Notes: generated from the letters alone by a model not told the origin. Shown: positions 54,057 to 62,960, numbered from the stretch's first letter. The stretch is 64,000 nt of DNA from Nocardia terpenica (GCF_013186535.1 NZ_JABMCZ010000003.1:1-64000); one strand, 5' to 3'. Made by a program: numbers and translations.

Positions 54057-54503
54057 ATGAGCGATGCCGCCGACGGCTCCACCCAGGCCACCCCGATCGA
54101 CCAGCGCGAGGCGACCCGGTCCGCGCTGCCGTTCCTCATCGCGGCCGTGATCGCGGTGCTGGTCGTCATCGCGGTGATTGCCATGGCGCTGCTGCGACCG
54201 GCTGAGAACAATGTCACACAGGCGGACCGAATCGCGGCCGCCGTCAAGAACTTCGCCGCCGCGCAGGCCGAATCCGATCCTGCCCGGCGCGCCGCCGCGG
54301 CCTGCGCCGGATTCGATCCCGCGAAGTCGCCGCTGGGTCCCGGCGCGGCCGGGAAGAAGGTCGACATCACCGGGCTCACCGATCCGGCGATCGACGGCGA
54401 CCGCGCCAAGGCGACCGTGACCAGCGAGGTCGACGGCCGCAAGACGACGGCCACCTGGAATCTGACTCGGGCGGACGGGAAGACGTGGCTGGTGTGCAAT
54501 TGA
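54057..54503 (+). CDS. Small single-pass membrane protein, Rv0361-tail-like
   Basis: This 148-residue protein has a short cytosolic N-terminus, one membrane helix at about 25-47 (LPFLIAAVIAVLVVIAVIAMAL) and an exported domain (QADRIAAAVKNFAAAQAESD, TSEVDGRKTTATWNLTRADG, WLVCN). The exported part resembles the SnoaL-like or Rv0361-type domain also found at 34993-36936, with the same terminal Cys. Function unknown. It precedes the SAM-IV-type leader and the rhodanese gene on the same strand. Confidence 0.75.
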   Translation: MSDAADGSTQATPIDQREATRSALPFLIAAVIAVLVVIAVIAMALLRPAENNVTQADRIAAAVKNFAAAQAESDPARRAAAACAGFDPAKSPLGPGAAGKKVDITGLTDPAIDGDRAKATVTSEVDGRKTTATWNLTRADGKTWLVCN

Positions 54504-54529
54504 CACCGGAGCGCGGGCCAGGCACTCTC

Positions 54530-54650
54530 AGTGAAGGTCATGAGTACCAGCGTCAAGCCCCGGCTCGCTGGTCGGCAACCCTCCTCCGCGGTGGGGTGCT
54601 CCGGGTGACGACCTGGCCACGCACCGGAATCTCCCGAGTGCGGCAAGTGC
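54530..54650 (+). ncRNA. SAM-IV-type riboswitch
   Basis: The leader has the SAM-IV core: GGTCATGAGTACCAGCGTCA, then AAGCCCCGGCTCGCTGGTCGG, CAACCCTCCTCCGCGGTGGGG, and GGGTGACGACCTGG closing the stem, with a pseudoknot-capable tail. It lies 25 bases before the rhodanese start and upstream of metZ, the usual place for this class in actinobacteria. It would reduce metZ expression when S-adenosylmethionine is plentiful. Confidence 0.85.
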
Positions 54651-54674
54651 GGATTCGCGAGGAGGGTTCATCGA

Positions 54675-55097
54675 ATGAGCTACGCGGGTGACATCACCCC
54701 ACGACAGGCGTGGGAGCTGTTGCGCGACAATCCCGATGCGGTGCTGATCGACGTGCGCACCGAGGCCGAGTGGCGGTTCGTCGGGGTGCCCGACACCGCC
54801 TCGATCGATCGGCCGACGGCCCTGATCGAGTGGGTGGACGGGACCGGAGCGCCCAACGCGCACTTCACCGATCAGCTGAAACAGGTACTGGCCGAACGGG
54901 ATTCGGACAGCACCGCGCCGGTGATCTTCCTCTGCCGGTCCGGGCAGCGGTCGATCGGCGCGGCGACGGCGGCGACGGCGGCCGGCTACGCCCCGTCCTA
55001 CAACGTGCTCGAGGGTTTCGAGGGTCCGCTCGACGCCAGCGGGCATCGCGGCGGCGCCGGCTGGCGCGCCGAGGGACTGCCCTGGCGGCAGTCGTGA
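54675..55097 (+). CDS. Rhodanese-like sulfurtransferase
   Basis: This is a 140-residue single rhodanese domain. VLIDVRTEAEWRFVGVPD is the conserved CH2-type region. The active-site Cys is in VIFLCRSGQRSIGAA, and YNVLEGFEGPLDASGHRG is the usual ending. It probably moves sulfane sulfur, here linked to the metZ step. It matches Rv0390, which precedes metZ in M. tuberculosis. GAGGAGGG precedes ATG 54675. Its stop overlaps the metZ start (GTGA). Confidence 0.93.
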   Translation: MSYAGDITPRQAWELLRDNPDAVLIDVRTEAEWRFVGVPDTASIDRPTALIEWVDGTGAPNAHFTDQLKQVLAERDSDSTAPVIFLCRSGQRSIGAATAATAAGYAPSYNVLEGFEGPLDASGHRGGAGWRAEGLPWRQS

Positions 55098-56308
55098 TCG
55101 CCGGCGGCGCGTTCGACCGGCCGCTGCCCGAGGGCGTGGGCCCGGCGACGCTGGGAGTCCGTGGCGGACTGCGGCGTTCGGGTTTCGAGGAGACCGCCGA
55201 GGCGCTGTATCTGTCCTCCGGTTTCGTCTACGAGAGCGCCGAGGCGGCCGAGGCGGCGTTCACCGGCGATGTGCCGCACTTCGTGTATTCGCGCTACGGC
55301 AATCCGACGGTGGCCATGTTCGAGGAGCGGATGCGGCTGCTGGAGGGCGCGCAGGCGTGCTTCGCCACCGCCAGCGGCATGTCGGCCGTGTTCACCGCGC
55401 TCGCGGCGCTGCTCGGCCGCGGCGATCGGCTGGTGGCCGCGCGCAGCCTGTTCGGTTCCTGTTTCGTGGTGTGTAACGAGATCCTGCCGCGCTGGGGCGT
55501 GGAGACGGTCTTCGTCGACGGCGAGGATCTCGACCAGTGGGAGCGGGCGCTGTCGCGGCCGACGCAGGCGGTGTTCTTCGAGACCCCGTCCAACCCGATG
55601 CAGACGCTGGTGGATGTGCGCCGGGTGTCGGAGCTGGCCCACGCGGCGGGCGCGACGGTGGTGCTGGACAACGTCTTCGCGACCCCGCTGCTGCAGCGCA
55701 GCCTGGAGCTCGGCGCCGACGTGGTGGTGTATTCGGGCACCAAGCACATCGACGGCCAGGGCCGGGTGCTCGGCGGCGCCATCCTGGGCGCGCAGGACTA
55801 CATCGACGGCCCGGTGAAGCACCTCATGCGGCACACCGGCCCGGCGCTGAGCCCGTTCAATGCCTGGACGCTGCTGAAGGGCCTGGAGACGATGCCGCTG
55901 CGGGTGCGCCAGTCGGTGCAGTCCGCCTTGCGCATCGCCGAATTCCTGGAGCGGCATCCGGCGGTGTCGTGGACGAAATACCCGTTCCTGCCGTCGCATC
56001 CGCAGCACGCGCTGGCGCTGGAGCAGATGTCCGGCGGCGGCACGGTCGTCACCTTCGAACTGGTGGCCCGGCCCGACGAGGCCAAGAAGCGCGCCTTCGA
56101 GGTCCTCAACCGCCTGCGCATCATCGACATCTCCAACAACCTGGGCGATGCGAAATCCCTCGTCACCCACCCTGCCACCACCACACACCGCGCCATGGGC
56201 CCGGAAGGCCGTGCGGCCGTGGGGATCACCGACGGCGTCGTGCGAGTGTCGGTGGGCCTCGAGGATGTCGAAGACCTACTCGGCGACCTGGACCAAGCCC
56301 TGAGCTGA
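55094..56308 (+). CDS. metZ: O-succinylhomoserine sulfhydrylase
   Basis: This 404-residue PLP enzyme makes homocysteine from O-succinylhomoserine and sulfide in methionine synthesis. Segments: HFVYSRYGNPTVAMFEERM, CFATASGMSAVFTALAALL, VVLDNVFATPLLQ (PLP ring Asp), VVVYSGTKHIDGQGRVLGG with the Schiff-base Lys, and THPATTTHRAM near the C-terminus. GTG 55094 is taken because it overlaps the rhodanese stop (GTGA), giving translational coupling. Both genes are under the SAM-IV-type leader. Confidence 0.95.
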   Translation: MIAGGAFDRPLPEGVGPATLGVRGGLRRSGFEETAEALYLSSGFVYESAEAAEAAFTGDVPHFVYSRYGNPTVAMFEERMRLLEGAQACFATASGMSAVFTALAALLGRGDRLVAARSLFGSCFVVCNEILPRWGVETVFVDGEDLDQWERALSRPTQAVFFETPSNPMQTLVDVRRVSELAHAAGATVVLDNVFATPLLQRSLELGADVVVYSGTKHIDGQGRVLGGAILGAQDYIDGPVKHLMRHTGPALSPFNAWTLLKGLETMPLRVRQSVQSALRIAEFLERHPAVSWTKYPFLPSHPQHALALEQMSGGGTVVTFELVARPDEAKKRAFEVLNRLRIIDISNNLGDAKSLVTHPATTTHRAMGPEGRAAVGITDGVVRVSVGLEDVEDLLGDLDQALS

Positions 56309-56311
56309 GGA

Positions 56312-57112
56312 CTAGTCCGCGAACGGATTTCCGGTGCGCCCCACCAGGTCCGCGACCGAGTCGATCACCAGCGTCGGCTTGTAGGGAAACTTCTGGATCG
56401 AGGCGCGGTCGGAGATGCCGGAGGTGACCAGCACGGTTCGCATGCCCGCCTCCAGGCCCGCGATGACATCGGTGTCCATTCGGTCGCCGATCATCACCGA
56501 CGACTGCGAGTGGGCCCCGATCCGCCGCAGCGCCGACCGCATCATCAGCGGGTTCGGCTTGCCGATGTAGTACGGCTCGCGCCCGGTAGCGCGGGTGATC
56601 AGCGCCGCCACCGAACCCGTTGCGGGTAGCAGACCTTCGCGCGACGGGCCGGTCGGGTCCGGGTTCGTCGCGATGAAGCTCGCGCCGCGGTCGACCAGCC
56701 GGATGGCGGTGGTGATCGCCTCGAACGAATACGTGCGGGTCTCGCCCAGCACCACGTAGTCCGGATCGCTGTCGGTGAGGACGTACCCGATCTCGTGCAG
56801 TGCCGTGGTGAGCCCCGATTCGCCCACCACATAGGCGGTGCCGCCGGGCTTCTGCTCGTTCAGGAAGGTGGCGGTCGCCAGGGCCGAGGTCCAGATCGAC
56901 TCCTGGGGAATGTCGAGTCCGGTGTGCCGCAGCCGGGCCTGCAGATCGCGGGGAGTGCGGATGGAGTTGTTGGTCAGCACCAGGAACGGAACCCCGTTGG
57001 CCTGCAGTTCCGCCAGGAACTTGTCGGCACCGGGCACCAGATGATCCTCATGGACCAGCACCCCATCCATATCGGTCAGGTAGGACAGGATCGGCTCATC
57101 GTCGGCAGTCAC
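56312..57112 (-). CDS. HAD-IIA (NagD-like) phosphatase
   Basis: This 266-residue haloacid dehalogenase-type phosphatase of subfamily IIA has motif I YLTDMDGVLVHED (nucleophile and general acid Asp), motif II FLVLTNNSIRTP, motif III Lys in YYIGKPNPLMMRSAL and motif IV SVMIGDRMDTDVIAG. The substrate is unknown; mycobacterial relatives act on glycerol 3-phosphate or sugar phosphates. The start is GTG 57112. It is convergent with metZ, three bases apart. Confidence 0.93.
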   Translation of the reverse strand: MTADDEPILSYLTDMDGVLVHEDHLVPGADKFLAELQANGVPFLVLTNNSIRTPRDLQARLRHTGLDIPQESIWTSALATATFLNEQKPGGTAYVVGESGLTTALHEIGYVLTDSDPDYVVLGETRTYSFEAITTAIRLVDRGASFIATNPDPTGPSREGLLPATGSVAALITRATGREPYYIGKPNPLMMRSALRRIGAHSQSSVMIGDRMDTDVIAGLEAGMRTVLVTSGISDRASIQKFPYKPTLVIDSVADLVGRTGNPFAD

Positions 57113-57190
57113 CAGTCAATTCTGAGCTATTGAACTCCCGATACGCACCCGACTTGTCGTATTCCTCATCGCCCCGGCCTACCTCCTCCC

Positions 57191-57400
57191 GCCTTCCCGG
57201 CCCACGTGCTCCCGTCTTCCCGGCTTGCTTCTCTCGTCTTCCCGGTCTGCTTCTCTCGTCTTCCCGGTCCGCTTCTCTCGTCTTCCCGGTCTGCTTCTCT
57301 CGTCTTCCCGGTCCGCTTCTCTCGTCATCCCGGCCTGCTTCTCTCGTCATCCCGGCCTGCTTGCTCTCGTCATCCCGGCACGCTTTTGGCCGGGATCACC
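57191..57400. repeat. Nine-unit 22-bp tandem array ending in palindromic repeat copy 3
   Basis: Units start at about 57191, 57214, 57236, 57258, 57280, 57302, 57324, 57346 and 57369. The core is CGTCTTCCCGGTCTGCTTCTCT, 22 bp long with a 23-bp first and eighth unit. Units 7-9 change to CGTCATCCCGGC. The last unit continues as the palindrome ATCCCGGC (57373-57380)...GCCGGGAT (57390-57397), the element seen at 49888 and 51467. The array seems to have grown from the left half of that palindrome. Confidence 0.9.
57373..57397. repeat. Palindromic repeat, copy 3
   Basis: ATCCCGGC (57373-57380) and GCCGGGAT (57390-57397) flank ACGCTTTTG. It has the same orientation as copy 1 at 49888 and is the reverse complement of copy 2. 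Confidence 0.8.
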
Positions 57401-57532
57401 GCCCCCTGACTAAGGTCGAAGGCGATCGCGATGCGCGCCGCGGAATGCTCGGCGGCCGGGCGGCGCTGCACACGGTCGACGGGGGATATGGATGCCCCGC
57501 GTACGCAAGTGACAGCGAACAGGAGTGGCGCA

Positions 57533-58540
57533 GTGACTCAACTCAAGCTCGGGTACAAGGCGTCGGCGGAACAGTTCGGGCCCCGGGAGCTGGTGGAGCT
57601 CGGGGTTCTCGTCGAGGAACACGGGCTCGACAGTGCGACGGTCAGCGACCATTTCCAGCCGTGGCGGCACAGGGGCGGGCACGCCCCGTTCTCCCTCGCG
57701 TGGATGACCGCGGTCGGGGAGCGCACCAAGCGAATTCAGCTGGGGACCTCGGTGCTGACCCCCACCTTCCGCTACAACCCCGCGGTCATCGCCCAGGCGT
57801 TCGCCACCATGGGCTGCCTGTACCCGGACCGGATCATGCTGGGTGTCGGCACCGGTGAGGCGCTCAACGAGATCGCCACCGGATACAAGGGCGACTGGCC
57901 GGAGTTCAAGGAGCGCTTCGCCCGGCTGCGCGAGTCCATCGACCTGATGCGCGCGCTGTGGACCGGCGACCGGGTGTCGTTCGAGGGCGAGTACTACCAC
58001 ACCGTCGGCGCCTCGATCTACGACGTGCCCAAGGGCGGTATCCCGATCTACATCGCCGCGGGCGGTCCGCTGGTGGCCCGGTACGCCGGCCGCGCCGGGG
58101 ACGGCTTCATCTGCACCTCCGGCAAGGGCATGGACCTCTACACCGAGAAGCTGATGCCCGCCGTGCGGGAGGGCGTCGCCAAGGTCGGCCGCACCGTGGA
58201 CGACATCGACCGGATGATCGAGATCAAGATCTCCTACGACACCGATCCCGAACTGGCGCTGGAGAACACCCGCTTCTGGGCGCCGCTGTCGCTGACCGCC
58301 GAGCAGAAGCACAGCATCACCGACCCGATCGAGATGGAGGCCGCGGCCGACGCGCTGCCGATCGAGCAGATCGCCAAGCGCTGGATCGTGGCCAGCGATC
58401 CGGACGAGGCCGTCGCGCAGATCAAGCCGTACGTCGACGCCGGGCTCAACCACCTGGTGTTCCACGCCCCCGGCCACGATCAGCGGCGGTTCCTGGACCT
58501 GTTCGCCCGCGATCTCGCCCCCCGCCTGCGCGCGCTGTGA
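57533..58540 (+). CDS. fgd1: F420-dependent glucose-6-phosphate dehydrogenase
   Basis: This 335-residue luciferase-like TIM-barrel enzyme oxidises glucose 6-phosphate to 6-phosphogluconolactone and reduces coenzyme F420. Segments: LKLGYKASAEQFGPRELVEL, ATVSDHFQPWRHRGGHAPFS with the catalytic His, LGTSVLTPTFRYNPAV and GVGTGEALNEIATG. GTG 57533 is chosen because AGGAG stands nine bases upstream; an upstream ATG would add 15 residues. It precedes pta-ackA by 2.3 kb. A Ddn-type F420 user is nearby. Confidence 0.96.
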   Translation: MTQLKLGYKASAEQFGPRELVELGVLVEEHGLDSATVSDHFQPWRHRGGHAPFSLAWMTAVGERTKRIQLGTSVLTPTFRYNPAVIAQAFATMGCLYPDRIMLGVGTGEALNEIATGYKGDWPEFKERFARLRESIDLMRALWTGDRVSFEGEYYHTVGASIYDVPKGGIPIYIAAGGPLVARYAGRAGDGFICTSGKGMDLYTEKLMPAVREGVAKVGRTVDDIDRMIEIKISYDTDPELALENTRFWAPLSLTAEQKHSITDPIEMEAAADALPIEQIAKRWIVASDPDEAVAQIKPYVDAGLNHLVFHAPGHDQRRFLDLFARDLAPRLRAL

Positions 58541-58557
58541 TCCTCGCGCCGTAATCG

Positions 58558-58592
58558 CCTGGGCCGCCGCCCGTTTCGGACGGCGGCCCGGG
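58558..58592. terminator. Hairpin between convergent fgd1 and the next gene
   Basis: A long GC stem (GGGCCGCCG...CGGCGGCCC) with a TTTCG-containing loop lies 18 bases after fgd1 and just before the stop of the leftward gene. It probably terminates both. Confidence 0.6.
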
Positions 58593-58597
58593 CGGGC

Positions 58598-59185
58598 TCA
58601 GTTCTCGTCCTCGTCGGCGGCCACGATGGCGAACACCCGGGCGCGATTGGCCGGATCGAGCAGCAGCGCCGCCGACCACAGGAACCCGGCCATGCCCAGC
58701 GGCGGCCTGGTGATGGTGTCCGCGGGGGTGAACAACTCCGAGACGCCCCGATCGGGCAGGTAGCGGTAGATCAGTGCGGCCCACTCGTTTCCGCGCGCGT
58801 CGTAGATCACCGCATTGCACATCTCGTCGGCGGTGGGCCGCTCGTGGAAGTGTCCGGCCAGCATGGTGCGGCGCACCTCGCCGGAGGCGATCTCCTCCGG
58901 GCTGAATTCCTCACAGAATCCCTCGAACAGCAGGCCGAATCCCCACAGCGGCAGGCGCGCCTTCTTCAGCTGCGCGGCCCGGAAGTGGACGGGGTGGATG
59001 CCCGATTCCTCGGCCTCGTCGTCGTGCAGCGGTCCCGCCGCGATGGCCAGTTCGCCGTCCGCGTCCGCCGCGAATCCGAAGAACATCGGCGGCGAGCCCC
59101 ACCCCTCGTGATGGTCTAGCATCCACCGGGCGAGTGCCCTGATCGATTCGTCCCTCGGATAATGGATCGATGCCGGACCGACCAT
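58598..59185 (-). CDS. Hypothetical protein
   Basis: This 195-residue cytosolic protein reads as an alpha/beta domain with alternating aromatic runs (YPRDESIRALARWMLDHHEG, LPLWGFGLLFEGFCEEFS, EWAALIYRYLPDRGVSELF). No motif of a known enzyme, membrane segment or signal peptide is seen. The start ATG lies in the divergent gap to the LysR gene. It sits between fgd1 (convergent) and the LysR regulator (divergent). Confidence 0.7.
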   Translation of the reverse strand: MVGPASIHYPRDESIRALARWMLDHHEGWGSPPMFFGFAADADGELAIAAGPLHDDEAEESGIHPVHFRAAQLKKARLPLWGFGLLFEGFCEEFSPEEIASGEVRRTMLAGHFHERPTADEMCNAVIYDARGNEWAALIYRYLPDRGVSELFTPADTITRPPLGMAGFLWSAALLLDPANRARVFAIVAADEDEN

Positions 59186-59297
59186 CGGGTGGTGCCCTCC
59201 TAGGCGCCGGAGACCGCGACTCGGGGATCACGATAGCCCGCCGTCCGCGCCCGGTGGTCGAGATGTTCGGAGTCCGTTGATCGGGAGGGGAGTGGTT

Positions 59298-60263
59298 GTG
59301 GAAACGTCGACACAGATCATCGCGGACGTGGACTGGCGGGAGATCGAGGCGTTCCTGGTGCTGGCCGAGGAGCTGCACTTCGGTCGCGCCGCCGAGCGAT
59401 TACACGTCACCACCGCGCGGGTGAGCCAGCTGATCCGCGGCTTCGAGCAGCGGATCGGGGAGGCGCTGTTCACCCGCACCAGCCGCAAGGTGATTCCGAC
59501 GCCGCTCGGCCGGTCGCTGCTGGTGGAGCTGGCGCCCGCGTACCGGCGCATCGCCGCCGCGATCGCCAATGCCCAACAGCAGGCCCGGATTTCGACGGCG
59601 ACGCTGCGGGTTGCGTACCTCATCAGCGTCGGCATGGCGCGGGTGCACGGGTACGTCTCGGAGTTCGAGCGGGTTCGCCCCGGCGCCCTGGTGTCGACGA
59701 AGGTCCTCAACGTCGGCGGACGATTCGCCGCACCGGTCCGCGACAATTCGGTCGACCTGCTGCTGCTGTGGCTTCCGGAGCACCCGCGGCGGATCGCCGA
59801 ACACGAACCCGATCTCGAATTCAGCCCCCCGCTGGTGTCGCACCCCCGGGCGCTGGCCGTCGGACTGGATCATCCGCTCGCCGCCGAGACCTCGGTGCAC
59901 GCCGAGGAGCTGGCCGAATACGAGCTCTATCAGCCGCCGGACTGGCTGCCACAGTGGTACGTGGACGCCTGGGCGCCCCCGGAAACGCCTGCCGGGCAAC
60001 CCATTCGCCGCCGCACCGCCGCCCCCGAGTGGTCGCTGGACGTGGTGTTCGACGCCGTGGCCCGCACCGGTCTCGCCCACCTCACCGTCGCCGACCTCAC
60101 CGCCAGCGTCAGCCTGCAGGGCATCGCCCTGATCCCGGTCGTCGGCCTGCCGCCGCTGCATCTCACGGCCGTCTGGCACGCCGACCACGTCGCCCCGCTG
60201 CTCGGGACCTTCCTCGATGCCGCGCAGCGGGTCGGCCGCCGCGCCATGCGGCGGGCGGGCTGA
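59298..60263 (+). CDS. LysR-type regulator
   Basis: This 321-residue protein has an N-terminal winged-helix (DWREIEAFLVLAEELHFGRA, LHVTTARVSQLIRGFEQRI) and a periplasmic-binding-like effector domain. GTG 59298 is chosen because GGGAGGGG lies upstream with good spacing. The effector is unknown. LysR genes usually control the divergent neighbour, here the hypothetical gene at 58598-59185; the Ddn-family gene is convergent, so a link to it is less likely. Confidence 0.88.
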   Translation: METSTQIIADVDWREIEAFLVLAEELHFGRAAERLHVTTARVSQLIRGFEQRIGEALFTRTSRKVIPTPLGRSLLVELAPAYRRIAAAIANAQQQARISTATLRVAYLISVGMARVHGYVSEFERVRPGALVSTKVLNVGGRFAAPVRDNSVDLLLLWLPEHPRRIAEHEPDLEFSPPLVSHPRALAVGLDHPLAAETSVHAEELAEYELYQPPDWLPQWYVDAWAPPETPAGQPIRRRTAAPEWSLDVVFDAVARTGLAHLTVADLTASVSLQGIALIPVVGLPPLHLTAVWHADHVAPLLGTFLDAAQRVGRRAMRRAG

Positions 60264-60264
60264 C

Positions 60265-60774
60265 TCAGGCCCGGCGCAGCTCGAAGATGCGCAGATCGCG
60301 GGTGGTGCGGCTGCGGTAGGCGGTGTAGGTGGAGGCGATGTCGGTGAACAGCCCGAAGACGCGTTCCTTCTCGGCCGGATCCTCGATCAGCTTCGCCCGC
60401 ACCGGAATTCGCTCGCCCGCGAGGGCGACCTCGGCCTCGGGGTGGGCCAGCAGGTTCAGCGTCCAGGCCGGATGGTTCGGTCCGCCGAAGTTGCTGCCGA
60501 TGATGTACAGCACGTCGCCGCCGTGCGCGTAGAGCAGCGGAGAGGTCCGGGGCGCGCCGGACTTCCGGCCGATGGTGGTCAGCAGCACCGTCGGCGCGCC
60601 GATCGGGCCCAGCATGGTGTAGCGGCCGTCGGTGCGCTGCAGGAGCTTTCGATCCCACGGAATGAGGCACTGGATGGCGCGGCTGCCCACCTTGGTCGAA
60701 GAGAACTTGACCGCCGCCCGGGAGATCAGGCTCGTGCGCGAACCCCAGGTCCGATTCGGAAACTGTGCCGTCAT
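60265..60774 (-). CDS. Deazaflavin (F420)-dependent nitroreductase family protein
   Basis: This 169-residue small split-barrel protein is of the Ddn/FDOR-A type. The typical beginning of the domain is PTVLLTTIGRKSGAPRTSPL, followed by DVLYIIGSNFGGPNHPAWTL and HPEAEVALAGERIPVRAKLI. Proteins of this family use reduced F420, here plausibly from fgd1, to reduce quinones or nitro compounds. Convergent with the LysR gene, with stops three bases apart. No membrane segment is seen. Confidence 0.9.
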   Translation of the reverse strand: MTAQFPNRTWGSRTSLISRAAVKFSSTKVGSRAIQCLIPWDRKLLQRTDGRYTMLGPIGAPTVLLTTIGRKSGAPRTSPLLYAHGGDVLYIIGSNFGGPNHPAWTLNLLAHPEAEVALAGERIPVRAKLIEDPAEKERVFGLFTDIASTYTAYRSRTTRDLRIFELRRA

Positions 60775-60881
60775 GGCAGCAAATCCTAGGCGGTACCGGA
60801 TGCACCCGCGGAATGTGATTTTCCGAAAAGTTGCGGCACAGGCCGTCGGATAGGGGTGGCGTGCTCACTAAGCTCGGGGCC

Positions 60882-62960
60882 ATGGTCGAATCAGCTCCGT
60901 CCACCGTGTACATCGCCTCGCTGGAGGGCGACACCGGGAAGTCGACGGTGGCGCTGGGCATGCTGCAGATGCTGTCCGCGACCACGCCCCGGGTGGGAGT
61001 GTTCCGGCCGATCACCCGGTCGGCGGGCGGTTCGGACTACATCCTGGAGTTGCTGCTCGAGCACTGCACCGCCGATATCGATTACGACCAGGCCGTCGGC
61101 GTCACCTACGACCAGGTGCACGCCGACCCGGACGCGGCGATCAGCGAGATCGTGATGCGCTTCCACGAGGTGGCCCGGGTCTGCGACGCGGTGGTCGTCG
61201 TGGGCAGCGACTACACCGATGTGGCCGGTCCGAGCGAGCTGCGCTACAACGCGCGCATCGCGGTCAACCTCGGCGCGCCGGTGCTGCTGGTGCTGCGCGG
61301 CGCGGGCCGCACCCCGGCCGAGGTCGTGCAGGTCGCCGAGCTGTGCCAGAACGAGCTCGCGCAGGAGCACGCCAACGCGATGGCGATCATCGTCAACCGC
61401 TGCGATCCCGGCGAACTCGACGCGGTGGACGCGGCGATGGCGGCCGTCGGGGTGCCGTCCTGGACGCTGCCGGAGGTGCCGCTGCTCACCGCGCCCACCA
61501 TGACCGAGCTGTGCACCGCCATCGGCGGCGCGATGTACTCCGGCGACCCGGAACTCATGCAGCGCGAGGCGATGAGCGTCATGGTCGGCGGCATGACGGC
61601 CGAGCACATTCTGGAGCGGCTCACCGACGGCGTCGCCGTGATCGTGCCCGCCGACCGCTCCGACGCGCTGCTGGCGCTGGTGAACGCCCATGAGGCCGAG
61701 GGCTTTCCGTCGCTGTCGGGCATCATCATGAACGGCGGCCTGACCCCCGATCCGGCCATCGCCCGGCTCATCGAGGGCATGCGGCCGAAGCTGCCGATCC
61801 TCACCACCGACCTGGGCACCTTCGACACCGCCAATGCCGCGGCCCGCACCCGGGGCCGGGTCTCGCTGTCGAGCATCCGCAAGGTGGACACCGCGCTCGC
61901 GCTCGTGGAGCAGCGGGTGGACGGGCGGAAACTGATGGAGCTCATCGAGGTTCCGGTGCCGTCGGTGGTGACCCCGCAGATGTTCGAATATCAGCTGGTC
62001 GAGCGGGCGCGCGCCGACCGGCGGCGGATCGTGCTGCCGGAGGGCGACGACGATCGCATCCTGCGCGCGGCCGGGCGGGTGCTGCAACGCAAGATCGCCG
62101 ACCTGACCATCCTGGGCGACGAGGCCGCCGTGCGCGGGCGCGCCGCCGAGCTCGGCCTCGACATCGACGCGGCGATCGTGCTGGATCCGCGCACCTCCGA
62201 GCTGCGCGAGGATTTCGCGCAGGAGTACGCGCGGCTGCGCGCCCACAAGGGGATGACGGTCGATCGGGCGCGCGAATTCGTCGGCGACATCTCGTATTTC
62301 GGCACCATGATGGTGCATCGCGGCATCGCCGACGGCATGGTGTCGGGCGCGGCGCACACCACCGCGCACACCATCCGGCCGTCGCTGGAGATCATCAAGA
62401 CGCAGCCGGGCGTGTCGACCGTGTCGAGCGTATTCCTCATGTGCCTGGCCGACCGGGTGCTCGCCTACGGCGACTGCGCGGTGGTGCCGGACCCGACCGC
62501 GGAGCAGCTCGCCGACATCGCCATCTCCTCCGCGCGCACCGGGGCGCAGTTCGGGATCGAGCCGCGGGTGGCGATGCTGTCGTACTCCACCGGGGAGTCC
62601 GGCAGCGGCGCCGATGTCGACAAGGTGCGCACCGCCACCAAGCTCGTGCACGAGCGGGCGCCGCGGCTGCTGGTGGAGGGGCCGATCCAGTACGACGCCG
62701 CGATCGATGCGACGGTGGCCAGCGCCAAGCTGCCGAACTCCGAAGTCGCCGGGCGCGCAACGGTTTTCATCTTCCCGGATCTGAACACCGGAAACAACAC
62801 CTACAAGGCGGTGCAGCGCAGCGCGGGCGCGGTCGCCATCGGGCCGGTGTTGCAGGGGCTGCGCAAGCCGGTCAACGACCTGTCGCGCGGCGCGCTGGTC
62901 GCCGACATCGTCAACACCATCGCCATCACCGCCATTCAGGCTCAGGCGGAACAGGAATGA
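60882..62960 (+). CDS. pta: Phosphate acetyltransferase
   Basis: This 692-residue enzyme interconverts acetyl-CoA and acetyl phosphate. Its N-terminal P-loop domain (YIASLEGDTGKSTVALGM) and DRTGG-type middle domain (DGVAVIVPADRSDALLAL) precede the catalytic PTA domain (RRIVLPEGDDDRILRAAGRV, MVSGAAHTTAHTIRPSL, SYSTGESGSGADVDKV). This is the long, allosteric form. ATG 60882 is chosen from homologue starts; GTG 60861 with AGGGG upstream is also possible. Its stop overlaps the ackA start (ATGA). Confidence 0.96.
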   Translation: MVESAPSTVYIASLEGDTGKSTVALGMLQMLSATTPRVGVFRPITRSAGGSDYILELLLEHCTADIDYDQAVGVTYDQVHADPDAAISEIVMRFHEVARVCDAVVVVGSDYTDVAGPSELRYNARIAVNLGAPVLLVLRGAGRTPAEVVQVAELCQNELAQEHANAMAIIVNRCDPGELDAVDAAMAAVGVPSWTLPEVPLLTAPTMTELCTAIGGAMYSGDPELMQREAMSVMVGGMTAEHILERLTDGVAVIVPADRSDALLALVNAHEAEGFPSLSGIIMNGGLTPDPAIARLIEGMRPKLPILTTDLGTFDTANAAARTRGRVSLSSIRKVDTALALVEQRVDGRKLMELIEVPVPSVVTPQMFEYQLVERARADRRRIVLPEGDDDRILRAAGRVLQRKIADLTILGDEAAVRGRAAELGLDIDAAIVLDPRTSELREDFAQEYARLRAHKGMTVDRAREFVGDISYFGTMMVHRGIADGMVSGAAHTTAHTIRPSLEIIKTQPGVSTVSSVFLMCLADRVLAYGDCAVVPDPTAEQLADIAISSARTGAQFGIEPRVAMLSYSTGESGSGADVDKVRTATKLVHERAPRLLVEGPIQYDAAIDATVASAKLPNSEVAGRATVFIFPDLNTGNNTYKAVQRSAGAVAIGPVLQGLRKPVNDLSRGALVADIVNTIAITAIQAQAEQE

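Noticed and set aside
53843..54646. Leftward 267-residue frame
   Set aside because: It covers the antisense of the small membrane protein and part of the riboswitch. Composition follows the other strand's codon pattern.
57096..57350. Leftward 84-residue frame rich in Arg/Glu/Lys
   Set aside because: It is only the 22-bp tandem array read as protein. It has no ribosome site and would run into the HAD phosphatase gene.
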